From Marinilabilia rubra (GTDB lineage Bacteria > Bacteroidota > Bacteroidia > Bacteroidales > Marinilabiliaceae): a stretch of DNA of 64,000 bases. Both the position numbers and the translations under genes were made by a program. Location: contig NZ_QEWP01000002.1 in the NCBI RefSeq assembly GCF_003121985.1, forward strand, positions 186,001 through 250,000, read 5' to 3'. The notes under the pieces were generated by a model. It had not been told where the DNA came from. It did no database searches and saw nothing but the letters and a program-made list of their open reading frames with translations. Position 1 is the stretch's first letter, and the number at the start of each line of letters is the position of its first letter. Below, in pieces: positions 35,101 to 44,575 of the stretch.

Positions 35101-35925
35101 CTATTGATCTTTCTGATACCTTTCGTTGGCCTCTTTTTCAAAATCCCTATACCCGCTAAGACGCATCAACATTTCATCAAAATCTACTTTATGCGCATCA
35201 AACTCGGGGCCATCTACGCAAACAAACTTAGTTTTGCCATCTACAGTAACACGGCACGCACCACACATACCTGTTCCATCAACCATAATGGTATTTAAAC
35301 TGGCAATGGATGGGATTTCATGTTTTCGGGTCACTTCAGATGCAAATTTCATCATAATAGCAGGACCGATTATGACAGCCTCATCCACTTTTTCACGAGC
35401 AATAACTTTTTCCATTCCTTCAGTAATCAACCCTTTTTCTCCATACGAACCATCATCGGTCATAACAATTACATCATCAGAAAATTCTCTGATTTGATCC
35501 TCCAGAATAATCAAATCTTTACTACGGGCAGCAATTATGGAGATAACCTTATTTCCGGCTTTCTTATTGGCTTCAACTATGGGCAACAATGGCGCCACTC
35601 CGACACCCCCGCCACAAGCTAATACAGTTCCTGTTTTCTTCACTTCTGTAGCCTGCCCTAATGGTCCTACTAAATCGGAAATACAATCTCCAGGTTTCAG
35701 GGCACAGAGTTTTTTGGACGAAACACCCACTTTTTGAACCACCAATGTAATGGTGCCTTTTGCCGTATCCGATGAAGAAATGGTAAGAGGAATGCGTTCC
35801 CCCTTTTCATCCACACGCAGAATCACAAAATGACCGGCCCGCCGGGATTTAGCAATTCTTGGCGCTTCAATTTCTAATCGAACAACATTCTCTGAAAAAT
35901 AATCTTTACTTACAACTTTATTCAT
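35101..35925 (-). CDS. NfnA / sulfide dehydrogenase-type FAD/NAD-binding subunit
   Basis: 274 aa of the ferredoxin-NADP reductase fold found in DHOD electron-transfer subunits. The FAD-binding barrel is at about residues 1-100 (GHFVILRVDEKGERIPLTIS). The NAD domain follows (VLACGGGVGVAPLLPIVEANK). The [2Fe-2S] ligands lie in GTGMCGACRVTVDGKTKFVC near residues 218-237. Together with the adjacent GltD-like subunit it should form NfnAB, which couples reduced ferredoxin plus NADH to NADPH formation. It is the first gene of the operon. Confidence 0.85.
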   Translation of the reverse strand: MNKVVSKDYFSENVVRLEIEAPRIAKSRRAGHFVILRVDEKGERIPLTISSSDTAKGTITLVVQKVGVSSKKLCALKPGDCISDLVGPLGQATEVKKTGTVLACGGGVGVAPLLPIVEANKKAGNKVISIIAARSKDLIILEDQIREFSDDVIVMTDDGSYGEKGLITEGMEKVIAREKVDEAVIIGPAIMMKFASEVTRKHEIPSIASLNTIMVDGTGMCGACRVTVDGKTKFVCVDGPEFDAHKVDFDEMLMRLSGYRDFEKEANERYQKDQ

Positions 35926-36266
35926 CCGTTTAAAATTATTTTAATCATTTGGCCGGATGTAACTTTTCATGATTTATCAATCAATCTCTTCTATAATTTT
36001 AATGATTTAAAAATCATGAACGTTTCATTTCAGCTTTAGGTAAGTTAATATTTCAGGTTTTTGCCTGAGTTTGTCAGCACATTATTGACAAAAAATTGAA
36101 TGCAAAAGTAACAATAACCTTTTTGGCACCCAAAAAGCACCTCCCCCAACCCTTCGTATTTACAATGCATAAAAATAAGACTTAATTTATTTGTTTGTAA
36201 ACAAGATGAATCAGGAATGATTTTTTATATCAAAACACACAATCTTGGCTTCTAAAAAATATCCTC
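35926..36266. other. Divergent gene-free region with two hairpins
   Basis: It lies between the nfnA start and the SUI1 gene. ATGATTT/AAATCAT (about 35999-36016) and CTTTTTGG-CAC-CCAAAAAG (36119-36137) are perfect small inverted repeats of unclear role. No ORF is seen. Confidence 0.45.
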
Positions 36267-36274
36267 TATTTTTG
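36267..36274 (+). promoter_or_regulatory. Candidate promoter of the SUI1 gene
   Basis: TATTTTTG fits the -7 consensus TAnnTTTG, with CTTGG about 22 bp upstream as a weak -33 region. It lies 24 bp before the ATG at 36298. Confidence 0.5.
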
Positions 36275-36297
36275 TGTTAATCAAAAGTGAAATTGCC

Positions 36298-36651
36298 ATG
36301 AGTAAAAAGAAAAACAAAAAGCAGGGAGGAATGGTGTTCAGTACTAATCCGAATTTCGACCCTGATGATTATATCGAGGAAGAAGAAAAGGAAACCTTGT
36401 CTCCTGAGAAACAGAACCTGAGAATTATGCTTGACAGAAAGCAAAGAAAGGGTAAAACAGTGACACTAATCACCGGATTCGAGGGAAAAGAGGAAGACCT
36501 GGAAGCGCTTGGAAAAAAATTAAAGAATCTATGCGGTGCCGGAGGTTCAGTAAAAAATCAGGAGATTCTTATTCAGGGAGATTTCCGCGACAAGATTTTC
36601 GATCACCTGCAAAAGGACGGATTCACAAGAACCAAAAAATCGGGAGGATAA
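36298..36651 (+). CDS. SUI1/eIF1-family translation factor
   Basis: 117 aa from the ATG at 36298. An in-frame start 8 codons upstream would overlap the -7 box, so I prefer the internal ATG. The SUI1 domain is at about residues 50-115 ([20 protein letters not shown] ... [22 protein letters not shown]). The N-terminus is Lys-rich and then acidic. Homologue of the bacterial YciH protein; its role in initiation or its accuracy is not settled. A GC-rich hairpin (AAATCGGGAGG with CCTCCGATTT) overlaps the stop and may act in 3'-end formation. Confidence 0.9.
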   Translation: MSKKKNKKQGGMVFSTNPNFDPDDYIEEEEKETLSPEKQNLRIMLDRKQRKGKTVTLITGFEGKEEDLEALGKKLKNLCGAGGSVKNQEILIQGDFRDKIFDHLQKDGFTRTKKSGG

Positions 36652-36746
36652 TCACCCTCCGATTTAAACAAAACTTATTTTATAGTCTGCCACTGATTGA
36701 GGTGTGCAGGCTTTTTTATTAACGCCAGCAAAATATCAACAGCTTT

Positions 36747-37166
36747 TCAGTCCACATTAATCCCCATCAATATCAACTTGTCCTTGATAGCACTCATTTC
36801 AACCTGTCGCTCAAAACGAAAGGTTTGGGTATTAGCTTCAGCTTTATTCAATGATATCCATGCCAGTAAATATAACGTTTCTGCAACACTCCCCTTCTCA
36901 ATGGATCCAGCCATTTCAGCGCCTCCGGACAATAGCTGACCAAGTTCATCAGGATAACTATCAAACCCAACTTTTAGTTTTTCTTCCAGACAATCCATAT
37001 TCTCTAATGAAATATCCCCTTCTGACAGTTTGTAATGCGCAAGAAGAAAAGAAAGAAACTCTTCATATCCCTGGTGTGCCAATTTCTTGTCTCTCATCCC
37101 GGAAAGCCTGGCAATAAACCTTCCAATTTCTTCGATCATTCGCAGAATGTAATCTCGTTGAATCAT
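36747..37166 (-). CDS. DUF6483-like hypothetical protein
   Basis: 139 aa, all-helical in appearance. It opens with MIQRDYILRMIEEIGRFIARL, the typical start of the DUF6483 family as I remember it. It continues with TPR-like amphipathic helices (VAETLYLLAWISLNKAEANT). It has no signal peptide or catalytic motif. Function unknown. It stands alone, convergent with the SUI1 gene. Confidence 0.65.
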   Translation of the reverse strand: MIQRDYILRMIEEIGRFIARLSGMRDKKLAHQGYEEFLSFLLAHYKLSEGDISLENMDCLEEKLKVGFDSYPDELGQLLSGGAEMAGSIEKGSVAETLYLLAWISLNKAEANTQTFRFERQVEMSAIKDKLILMGINVD

Positions 37167-37363
37167 ATTATACCTTTTTAATAATCCGGACCTTTATTGT
37201 TCTAAATATAATAATACACTGGCAGATATTTAGATATAGGAAAAAGATATTTTCTGAACAATTCACAAGCAATCAACCCTGGCTATACAAACCTAAAGAA
37301 AATTCCCTCATATATATAAGAATTAAGCCAAGCCATATCGCACTAATAATAAGATTTTCAACT
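37167..37363. other. Leader region of the 37166 gene
   Basis: AT-rich spacer between the DUF6483-like gene and MITE copy 2. No further feature recognised. Confidence 0.35.
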
Positions 37364-37498
37364 CAATAGATCGTTAGATTTTTAGATATTAGATGCAAGA
37401 CAATTCGTATCATTCTGAAATTCTGCACATTAACTCAAAAAGAGTACTCTTATAATCAATTAATTACGAATCTATTGTAAAAGTTTAACGGAGTATTG
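37364..37498 (+). mobile_element. MITE-like element, copy 2 (135 bp)
   Basis: Ends CAATAGATCGTTAGATTTTT and AAAAGTTTAACGGAGTATTG. The left flank is CAACT and the right flank TAACT (4 of 5 matching). The body is diverged from copies 1 and 4 but keeps the length. It is located between the DUF6483-like gene and the ferritin terminator. Confidence 0.8.
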
Positions 37499-37615
37499 TA
37501 ACTCAAACATGCCTTTAATTACAAACAAGTGTTTTCAGTCTCTTACAATCCCGGCCCCTCTGGATAACAGAGTATTGAAAATAGCACGAGATGAAATTTC
37601 AAGACTCATTGTGAC

Positions 37616-37652
37616 AAAAAAAGAGTGCCCTATTTCAAAAACAAGGCACTCT
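37616..37652 (-). terminator. Terminator of the ferritin gene
   Basis: AGAGTGCC (37622-37629) and GGCACTCT (37645-37652) form a perfect 8-bp stem. On the minus strand it is followed by a T-run (37616-37622). Confidence 0.85.
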
Positions 37653-37675
37653 CCAATATTAATTTAATAAATGTA

Positions 37676-38182
37676 TTATTCCATACTTGCCGGCTGCTGT
37701 CCGCGAAGTCCCATAATATCCCGGTCAAATAAGTAAAGGTTATGGTCACCCAACAAGTTAAGCTTATCAATGATTGCAGAAACTGAGGCTTCTTCTTCAA
37801 TTTGTTCGTTTACAAACCACTGCAACCAGTTATGTGTAGTAAAATCCTTTTCATTAAGACAAACTTCAACGATGTCATTAATTGAAGCAGTTACTTTTTG
37901 TTCATGCTCAAAAACCTGGTCAAACATATTTTTGACATTTTTGAACTCGGACGGCGGACGGTCAAAAGAACTAATAACTGCTTGTCCTCCTCTTTCATTA
38001 ACATATTTCACAATCTTAAGCATGTGCATACGCTCCTCATCAGATTGAGCATACATCCATTGTGCAGTACCCTCAAGACCATTATTCTCAGCCCAACTGG
38101 CCATAGCCAAATAAAGACTTGATGAGTATCCTTCTTTTTCAATTTGCTCTACAAGCTTCTTTTCAACTTTCTTGTTCAGCAT
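37676..38182 (-). CDS. Ferritin
   Basis: 168 aa, a four-helix bundle of the non-haem bacterial ferritin (FtnA) type. It stores iron as ferric mineral after oxidising Fe(II) at a dinuclear centre. Ligands are visible as E17 and E50-type residues in QIEKEGYSSSLYLAMASWAE and SDEERMHMLKIVKYV, with the second pair in WFVNEQIEEEASVSAIIDKL. The C-terminus (DRDIMGLRGQQPASME) is normal for Bacteroidota. It has its own terminator and is transcribed alone. Confidence 0.93.
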   Translation of the reverse strand: MLNKKVEKKLVEQIEKEGYSSSLYLAMASWAENNGLEGTAQWMYAQSDEERMHMLKIVKYVNERGGQAVISSFDRPPSEFKNVKNMFDQVFEHEQKVTASINDIVEVCLNEKDFTTHNWLQWFVNEQIEEEASVSAIIDKLNLLGDHNLYLFDRDIMGLRGQQPASME

Positions 38183-38435
38183 AGTTATAGACTTTTAAAA
38201 TTATTTTTTTGCAATATAAGGTTATATGCCTTGTTTTGGTTTAATAAATGCACCTATAAAGACCTATTTATACTTATTCTTAATTACACGGATACCCTTT
38301 TCCTCTTATTTTGAGAACGGTTCTTCAAAACCAATATTCAAAAGACCTAACCAACCATCTCAACTAGCCTTTTTGAACCTAAATTACTTCAAATTGTTAA
38401 CAATGTTGAACCAAATTTAAATACATGCCTTTCCT

Positions 38436-39944
38436 ATGATTCGTAAAATTCTTGTTGCCAACCGAGGTGAAATTGCTGTGCGCATCATTCGCTCCTGCAG
38501 GGAATCCGGGATCAGAAGTGTTGCCATTTATTCAGAACCGGACCGAACATCTATGCATGTTCGCTATGCAGATGAAGCATGGCTTGTTGGTCCGGGGCCT
38601 TCCGGACAAAGCTACCTGAACATTCCAAAAATTCTTGAGATTGCAAAAAAGAGTGAGGTTGACGCCATTCACCCAGGCTATGGTTTCCTTTCAGAAAATG
38701 CAGAATTTGCAGAGAAAGTCCGTCAGGCAGGCTTAATCTTCATTGGTCCTGAAGCTGAAGCGATTCGTACCATGGGAGATAAAATGAAAGCCAGGGAACT
38801 AATGATTAAAGCCGGAGTTCCTGTTGTTCCGGGATCTGATAAACTGTCAGACGACGATGAAGAAAATCAAAAAATTGCTGAAAAAACAGGATACCCCATA
38901 ATGATAAAAGCTTCTGCTGGTGGCGGAGGTAAAGGAATGAGGTTTGTTGAGAGCAAGGAAGAGCTGAATGATGCAATAAAAAGAGCAAAGTCGGAAGCCT
39001 TAAATGCCTTTGGAGATGACGCTGTTTACATAGAAAAGTATCTTAAATCCCCACATCACATCGAGGTGCAGATTCTGGGAGATGAACATGGCAATGTGGT
39101 ACATCTTTTTGAACGTGAATGTTCTGTGCAAAGAAGACATCAAAAAGTAGTTGAAGAAACCCCTTCCCCTTTCATCACCGAGGAAGTCAGAAAGGCAATG
39201 ACCGACAGGGCTGTTGCTGCAGCCGCCTCAGTAAAATATGCCGGGGCCGGAACTGTTGAGTTTCTGGTTGATGCCGATATGAATTTCTACTTTCTCGAAA
39301 TGAACACACGTCTTCAGGTAGAACATCCCATCACCGAACGCACTACCGGCGTTGATCTTGTAAAAGCCCAAATAAGAATTGCAAATGGAGAACCTCTGGC
39401 ATTTAAACAACAAGATATCCGTAAACTGGGACATGCCATTGAATGCAGAATTTACGCTGAAGACCCGGACAATAATTTTATGCCAGGTGCTGGCAGAGTG
39501 TTACACATAACTGAGCCCCTTGGCCTTGGTGTAAGAACCGATGGATACATTTATGAAGGCTATGACATAACCGTCTTCTACGACCCCATGATCTCCAAAC
39601 TTATTATCTGGGCCCAAAACCGGGAGGAAGCCGTTGAACGCATGAAAAGAGCCCTTTACGAATACAAAATCACAGGCGTTAAAACAAACATTCAGTTTCT
39701 GGAACGTATAATGAACACTCCTGAATTTAGAGAAGGGAAGTATGATACGCATTTCATTGCCAATAATGAAGATTATTTATTAAAAGGGGAAAAATGTCAA
39801 CAGGAATGTGAAGATTTGGCAATGATCATGGCCTATGTTGATCATCAATCCAATACTGACAAGAGACTAAAGTTCACTACTCATCAATATCAAAAATCTA
39901 ACTGGAAAGAGTATGGTCGTCTGCACAGGTTCAATCCCTTTTAG
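38436..39944 (+). CDS. Biotin carboxylase subunit (acyl-CoA/acetyl-CoA carboxylase)
   Basis: 502 aa. It carboxylates biotin on its carrier protein using ATP and bicarbonate. The ATP-grasp domain has the glycine-rich loop SAGGGGKGMRFV (about residues 163-174), ERECSVQRRHQKV, and the metal and active-site segment EMNTRLQVEHPITE (about 288-301). The C-terminal domain includes ECRIYAEDPDNNFMPGAG. It is about 50 residues longer than E. coli AccC; the extra part is at the C-terminus (MAYVDHQSNTDKRL...). The biotin carrier gene follows after 88 bp. No carboxyltransferase gene lies in the neighbourhood, so which acyl-CoA or keto acid is carboxylated remains open. Confidence 0.92.
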   Translation: MIRKILVANRGEIAVRIIRSCRESGIRSVAIYSEPDRTSMHVRYADEAWLVGPGPSGQSYLNIPKILEIAKKSEVDAIHPGYGFLSENAEFAEKVRQAGLIFIGPEAEAIRTMGDKMKARELMIKAGVPVVPGSDKLSDDDEENQKIAEKTGYPIMIKASAGGGGKGMRFVESKEELNDAIKRAKSEALNAFGDDAVYIEKYLKSPHHIEVQILGDEHGNVVHLFERECSVQRRHQKVVEETPSPFITEEVRKAMTDRAVAAAASVKYAGAGTVEFLVDADMNFYFLEMNTRLQVEHPITERTTGVDLVKAQIRIANGEPLAFKQQDIRKLGHAIECRIYAEDPDNNFMPGAGRVLHITEPLGLGVRTDGYIYEGYDITVFYDPMISKLIIWAQNREEAVERMKRALYEYKITGVKTNIQFLERIMNTPEFREGKYDTHFIANNEDYLLKGEKCQQECEDLAMIMAYVDHQSNTDKRLKFTTHQYQKSNWKEYGRLHRFNPF

Positions 39945-40032
39945 ACCGAAAACTAAGCTATCTATTAAAAACAACACAAGTGATTGATGAGCTTCTTAAT
40001 TTGAGAGGTTAATAATTGCCAAAAAATATCAT

Positions 40033-40545
40033 ATGAAAGTAATTGCCAAAAACGGTAAACATCAGGAAGAAATAAAAGTCATTAAGCGTGAGGGACCTAT
40101 TCTTCAGGTAGCCATTGGAGGCCGGGAGTATTCTCTTGACATAGAAAAAGTTGAGCACGGGGTGTATTCTGTCATTCATAATGGAAACAGCCACAACATG
40201 GAGATAATTAAAAGCGAGCAGAAAGATTTCTATACCGTAAATACACAATACCAATCTTTCAATATTGAGATAGCTCCTGCAACACCCCTCGCCAACAGTG
40301 GTAAGAAGCGTGGAAATAAGAATGAAAAAGTCAGGGCACCTATTCCCGGAAAAGTTTTATCTATCAAAGTTGCTCCCGGAGATCCTGTTAAAGAAAATCA
40401 AAACCTGGTGGTTTTATCAGCAATGAAGATGGAAAATGAACTGAAATCGCCAATAAACGGGATTGTAACCAATGTTAATGTGAAGGAGGATGATGTTGTA
40501 AAAGAAGGAAAAATCCTTGTGGAAGTAAAAGAGATTGATTCGTGA
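40033..40545 (+). CDS. Biotin carboxyl carrier protein
   Basis: 170 aa. The C-terminal biotinyl domain (about residues 95-168) has the biotin-accepting Lys132 in the motif SAMKMENEL. The N-terminal 90 residues form the beta-rich segment found in carriers of propionyl-CoA or oxaloacetate decarboxylase-type complexes (GKHQEEIKVIKREGPILQV). It partners with the biotin carboxylase just upstream and ends 42 bp before the converging DUF721 gene. Confidence 0.9.
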   Translation: MKVIAKNGKHQEEIKVIKREGPILQVAIGGREYSLDIEKVEHGVYSVIHNGNSHNMEIIKSEQKDFYTVNTQYQSFNIEIAPATPLANSGKKRGNKNEKVRAPIPGKVLSIKVAPGDPVKENQNLVVLSAMKMENELKSPINGIVTNVNVKEDDVVKEGKILVEVKEIDS

Positions 40546-40587
40546 AACAGCCCGGCTACCAGGGCAACGGAAAAAGACCAAGACACA

Positions 40588-40899
40588 CTACCTGAGCACC
40601 AACTGCTTAACCACGGGCTGACCGATATAATCGTTTAAATTGCTCACAATTTTATCCCGATGCATCAGTAATTCATTTCGGATAATGCTGCTGTGAAGCG
40701 TAACATAAACCACCCCTTCACGGAACCAAACATTTTTCGTCACACGGGCAACAGAGGGTCCCATTACTTCCTTCCAGGCTTTTGGAATACGTGAATGATA
40801 TATGCCCTTGGAGATAGACGGTTTTCCGACAATTTCTTTCAATATATCCTCCAGAGGCTGGACAGATTTTTTCCTGTTATCCTTTTTTCTGTAATACAT
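40588..40899 (-). CDS. DUF721 protein (DciA-like)
   Basis: 103 aa with the DUF721 pattern of alternating Trp and basic residues (IPKAWKEVMGPSVARVTKNVWFREGVVYVTLHSS), then a helix RNELLMHRDKIVSNLNDYIG. The family includes DciA, a loader or partner of the replicative helicase DnaB in bacteria lacking DnaC. Its start codon shares one base with the recF stop (TAATG), so translation is coupled. The recF link supports a replication or repair role. Confidence 0.8.
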   Translation of the reverse strand: MYYRKKDNRKKSVQPLEDILKEIVGKPSISKGIYHSRIPKAWKEVMGPSVARVTKNVWFREGVVYVTLHSSIIRNELLMHRDKIVSNLNDYIGQPVVKQLVLR

Positions 40900-42005
40900 T
40901 ATTCCTGAATTTTCACGGCACCATCCACCACTTCGAAAAAGCGATTTTCTTTGCCTGTTTTTTCGACAATCTCTCCAAGGCGTTTTTTCTGAGTATCGGT
41001 AATAAAGATTTGACGAAATCGATCTTGTGATACAAGCTGAATCAATCGGTTTCCTCTCTCCTGGTCAAGCTTATCAAAAACATCATCCAAAAGCAAAATA
41101 GGGCCAAAGCCGTTAAAGCGGGAAAGAAACTCATATTGTGCCAATTTCAAAGCAATAAGAAAAGATTTCTTTTGACCTTGAGAGCCTTCTCTTTTAACGG
41201 CCTTTCCACTTAAAAGAAATTGCAAATCATCCTTGTGAGCACCTTTGGTTGTATATCCTAAAATCACATCTCTCTCACGGTTTTCACGCAACATTTCAAG
41301 AACGTCCCCTTTTTGAAAATGCGAGATATAAACTATATCTACAGCCTCATGCCCTCCACAAATATGCTCATAAAAATCCCTAAAAACAGGCACCAACTGC
41401 TCAATAAAAGCAGTACGTTCATCGAATATTTTTTCCCCCAATAAAACCATTTGTTCATCCCAGACATCCAATTGTGCGTTCAATCCGGAGTTAAGCCTGT
41501 CACTTTTTTTTAGCAAAGTGTTTCGCTGTAGCAGAGCCCTGTTATAACGGATAATCTTTTCCAGGTAAGATTTATCATACTGAGAAACAACGCTATCAAT
41601 GTACTTTCGTCGCTGGTCGCTCCCTTCTACAATCAACCTTTCATCAGATGGTGAAATCATTACCAGGGGAAGTAAACCAATATGCTCGGAAAGCCTTGAA
41701 TATTCTTTCTTGTTTCTCTTAAACTGTTTCTTTTGATTTCGTTTTAACGCTACATAAATCTGTTCATCACTGTCGCTTCGATCAAATCCTCCCTGAATCA
41801 CAAAAAAGTCCTCACTATGACAAATATTCTGACTATCAACAGAGTTAAAATAACTTTTGCAGAAGGAGAGATAATAAACAGCATCCAGCAAGTTTGTCTT
41901 TCCGGCTCCATTAGGTCCGACAAAACAATTGATACCATCACAAAAAGGTAACTCAGCTTGCGAAATATTCTTGTAATTCAGTATGTTAAGATGCTTCAAA
42001 TACAT
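40899..42005 (-). CDS. recF: DNA replication and repair protein RecF
   Basis: 368 aa from the ATG at 42005. A longer in-frame start 31 codons upstream adds a hydrophobic stretch unlike RecF and is rejected. It is an SMC-like ATPase of the recFOR gap-repair pathway that helps load RecA. Walker A is GPNGAGKT at residues 30-37, the ABC signature-like region is SQGQKKSFLIALKLAQ and Walker B is ILLLDDVFDKLD. The sequence of blocks and the length are normal. It is in an operon with the DUF721 gene, overlapping by one base. Confidence 0.95.
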   Translation of the reverse strand: MYLKHLNILNYKNISQAELPFCDGINCFVGPNGAGKTNLLDAVYYLSFCKSYFNSVDSQNICHSEDFFVIQGGFDRSDSDEQIYVALKRNQKKQFKRNKKEYSRLSEHIGLLPLVMISPSDERLIVEGSDQRRKYIDSVVSQYDKSYLEKIIRYNRALLQRNTLLKKSDRLNSGLNAQLDVWDEQMVLLGEKIFDERTAFIEQLVPVFRDFYEHICGGHEAVDIVYISHFQKGDVLEMLRENRERDVILGYTTKGAHKDDLQFLLSGKAVKREGSQGQKKSFLIALKLAQYEFLSRFNGFGPILLLDDVFDKLDQERGNRLIQLVSQDRFRQIFITDTQKKRLGEIVEKTGKENRFFEVVDGAVKIQE

Positions 42006-42168
42006 ATACAAAAAAGTAAACCGGAAAAACAAGATCAGAGAAAACAGATCTATGAGATCAATAACCATTTTGTTTTTCTGAAGGACAAAAGTAATCAATC
42101 GGAAAAGAGAAACAGGCCTCTTTACAAAAAATTTATCAAACCCTGTTTTGAATAATATTGAAAAGAAT

Positions 42169-42176
42169 TACATTTG
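42169..42176 (+). promoter_or_regulatory. Promoter of the TPR gene
   Basis: TACATTTG matches TAnnTTTG exactly, with a TTTG -33 box at 42147-42150 (18-bp spacing). The expected start site is near 42183, some 20 bp before the ATG. One of the best promoters in the window. Confidence 0.7.
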
Positions 42177-42202
42177 CCTACGAAAAAAAATTCGAATAAG
42201 AT

Positions 42203-42880
42203 ATGGCAAAGAACCAACAACACGAAGACAGCTTTGAGAATGTTGAATCGGCATTGACTAAAACCGAACAATTTATTGAAGACAACCAAAAGCTGATCAG
42301 TTTTGCAGCAATTGCCCTGATTATTATTGTAGGCGGCTACTGGGCTTTTAAAAAGCTGTACATGCAACCACTTCAAAAAGAAGCTCAGGAAAAGGTATTC
42401 CAGGCTCAGCAATATTTCCAAACCGATAGTTTCAACCTCGCACTAAATGGGGACGGAATGAATCTGGGCTTTTTGGATGTAATAGACCAATATGGTGCAA
42501 CTGATGTTGGCGAATTGGCAGAATATTATGCGGGCGTTTGTTACCTAAATCTGGAAAATTACGAAGAAGCCATTGATTATTTAAAAGACTTTTCTACCGA
42601 AGAGCCCGTTTTAAATGCTACGGCACAAGGGGCAACCGGTGATGCATACCTTGAGATGGGAGATACAGAAGAAGCCATTGCATGGTATAAAAAAGCTTCA
42701 AGCCTTGACAACGAACTTGTAGCACCTCTTTATCTGTTTAAGCTTGGACTTCTTTACGAAGAAGCTGGTCAGAATGAAAATGCATTAGAGACTTATACCA
42801 AAATCAAAGAGGAATACGAGAACAGCTTCGAAGCTCGTCAAATTGACAAATATATTACCAGAGTTAAGATTTCCGGATAA
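42203..42880 (+). CDS. Membrane-anchored TPR protein
   Basis: 225 aa. A short cytoplasmic N-terminus is followed by one transmembrane helix (about residues 32-50, KLISFAAIALIIIVGGYWAF). After it come tetratricopeptide-like repeats (LAEYYAGVCYLNLENYEEAIDYL, GDAYLEMGDTEEAIAWYKKASSL, LGLLYEEAGQNENALETYTKI). The layout resembles YfgM, an ancillary SecYEG factor, but this is similarity of architecture only. It has its own promoter and terminator. Confidence 0.8.
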   Translation: MAKNQQHEDSFENVESALTKTEQFIEDNQKLISFAAIALIIIVGGYWAFKKLYMQPLQKEAQEKVFQAQQYFQTDSFNLALNGDGMNLGFLDVIDQYGATDVGELAEYYAGVCYLNLENYEEAIDYLKDFSTEEPVLNATAQGATGDAYLEMGDTEEAIAWYKKASSLDNELVAPLYLFKLGLLYEEAGQNENALETYTKIKEEYENSFEARQIDKYITRVKISG

Positions 42881-42932
42881 CTTTTCAAATCGGAAACTCA
42901 ATTTTGTCAAATGTTTTTGAATTCATTATATT

Positions 42933-42961
42933 AAAGGTTGTCAGCACAGGCAACCTTTTTT
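42933..42961 (+). terminator. Terminator of the TPR gene
   Basis: AAAGGTTG (42933-42940), a 10-nt loop, CAACCTTT (42951-42958) and a T-run to 42961. It lies just before ribH, so ribH must have a separate start or rely on read-through. Confidence 0.85.
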
Positions 42962-42978
42962 AATTTAAACACTTAGAT

Positions 42979-43482
42979 ATGGCTACAAATCTTAAAAATC
43001 TCTCAGAATATGATGCCTCACTAGTTGCATCAGCAGAAAAAATGAAGTTTGGGATTGTGGTTTCTGAATGGAACCCCGATGTTACTGAAGAACTAATGAA
43101 CGGAGCCTACTCCACTCTGGAAAAACATGGAGCCAAAGCTGAAAACATTTTAGTAGCACATGTACCTGGAAGTTTTGAACTCACACACGGAGCCAGGCAA
43201 TTCATCAAACACACCGATGTAGATGCCATAATTTGCCTGGGCTGTGTTATTAAAGGGGATACCCCTCACTTTGATTATGTTTGTCAGGGTGTAACCCAAG
43301 GTATTACAGAGCTGAACGTCAAACACAAAATTCCTGTAATTTTTGGGGTTTTAACCACCGACAACCAACAACAGGCATTAGACAGGGCCGGTGGCAAGCA
43401 CGGAAATAAAGGAGACGAAGGTGCAATTACTGCCATAAAAATGGTTGCCCTTACACAGGAACTCAAAGCCAGCAAGAAATGA
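42979..43482 (+). CDS. ribH: 6,7-dimethyl-8-ribityllumazine synthase
   Basis: 167 aa. Joins ribulose-phosphate-derived butanone phosphate with the pyrimidine in the penultimate step of riboflavin synthesis. Substrate motifs visible are [46 protein letters not shown] (catalytic His in the PHFDYV loop) and [15 protein letters not shown]. Its last codons overlap the corA start by 4 bp (ATGA). The ORF is preceded closely by the terminator of the TPR gene; no clear promoter box was found. Confidence 0.96.
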   Translation: MATNLKNLSEYDASLVASAEKMKFGIVVSEWNPDVTEELMNGAYSTLEKHGAKAENILVAHVPGSFELTHGARQFIKHTDVDAIICLGCVIKGDTPHFDYVCQGVTQGITELNVKHKIPVIFGVLTTDNQQQALDRAGGKHGNKGDEGAITAIKMVALTQELKASKK

Positions 43483-44543
43483 TTAAGCCCAGGTTTCACT
43501 TACAAAGAAGGCTGGTTGAGCCCCGCATACAATTTGTGGGGCAAAAGTTTCTTGACATACCGTCAATTCAGATCTTCAATTACGACAAAAGAAATGTCCG
43601 CGAATTTGCCACCAAAGGTGATTTCAGCAAAATAGAAGAAATTGTTGACGAAAAAAGTCATGAAGTAACATGGATTAACATTCATGGCATCCATGACACT
43701 GAGTTAATCCGAAGAATTGCATCCAAATTCTTTATTGACAATCTGGTAATACAAGATATTGTTGATACAACACAAAGACCAAAAATTGACATACACCCCG
43801 ATTTTCTCTATTTTTCTGTCAAATCGATTTTGCCTTCAGAACAAGGCAATGTCGAATCAGAGAACATCAGCTTTGTTCTAAAAGGCAATGTTTTGCTTTC
43901 ATTTCAGGAAAAAATAGGAGATCATTTTGAGCACATCAGGGGACGAATCAGGGAAAACAAAGGTTTGGTGAGAAAAAACGGAGCCGATTTCTTACTATAT
44001 CTCCTGTTGGATGCCATTACAGGGAATTGTTATTCCACGCTTGAGCGAATGGAAAGCGAACTCGAAGAACTACCTTCTCTTATCATGAAAGAGCCAAAGC
44101 CTGAATACATTGTTAAGCTGGAAGATTTAAAACGTAACCTTTTCTCCATTAGAAAAGCCATCATCCCTTTAAAAGAGGCAATTGTAACTACAGAAAAGGG
44201 TCAAACAGAACAAATCAAAAATTCCACTATCCCTTATTTCTCAGACTTAAAAGACCAGCTTCTTCTGTTGATTGATGAAACAGATATTAACCTCACTCGC
44301 GCAGAAGGATCAACAAACCTGTTTTTTTCATACCAGGGACACCGGATGAATGAAGTAATGAAAGTACTGACCATTGTGGCCACCATCTTTATTCCCCTTA
44401 CTTTCATGGCTGGTATTTATGGAATGAACTTTCAAAACATGCCTGAATTATCCTGGAAGTATGGTTATCCAATGATTTGGCTAGCAATGATTTTAGTGGC
44501 CATTGTAATGGTGATTTACTTCAGGCGAAAAAAGTGGTTTTAG
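43479..44543 (+). CDS. corA: CorA family magnesium/cobalt channel
   Basis: 354 aa. A long soluble N-terminal domain, then two C-terminal membrane helices. The first helix ends in the signature YGMNF (context [16 protein letters not shown]), required for Mg2+ selection. The second is [19 protein letters not shown], followed by a basic end (RRKKWF). Length and layout are those of CorA/ThermotogaCorA-like channels. It overlaps ribH by 4 bp, suggesting translational coupling. Confidence 0.95.
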   Translation: MIKPRFHLQRRLVEPRIQFVGQKFLDIPSIQIFNYDKRNVREFATKGDFSKIEEIVDEKSHEVTWINIHGIHDTELIRRIASKFFIDNLVIQDIVDTTQRPKIDIHPDFLYFSVKSILPSEQGNVESENISFVLKGNVLLSFQEKIGDHFEHIRGRIRENKGLVRKNGADFLLYLLLDAITGNCYSTLERMESELEELPSLIMKEPKPEYIVKLEDLKRNLFSIRKAIIPLKEAIVTTEKGQTEQIKNSTIPYFSDLKDQLLLLIDETDINLTRAEGSTNLFFSYQGHRMNEVMKVLTIVATIFIPLTFMAGIYGMNFQNMPELSWKYGYPMIWLAMILVAIVMVIYFRRKKWF

Positions 44544-44575
44544 GTTGCTTCCTCATTGCCTAAGGGAATAACAAT

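Noticed and set aside
36636-36665. Terminator of the SUI1 gene
   Set aside because: The hairpin is real, but it starts inside the coding region and lacks a T-run, so I mention it only under the gene.
42006-42098. N-terminal extension of RecF
   Set aside because: Hydrophobic and Phe-rich, not seen in RecF; the protein starts normally at the ATG at 42005 (MYLKHLNILNY).
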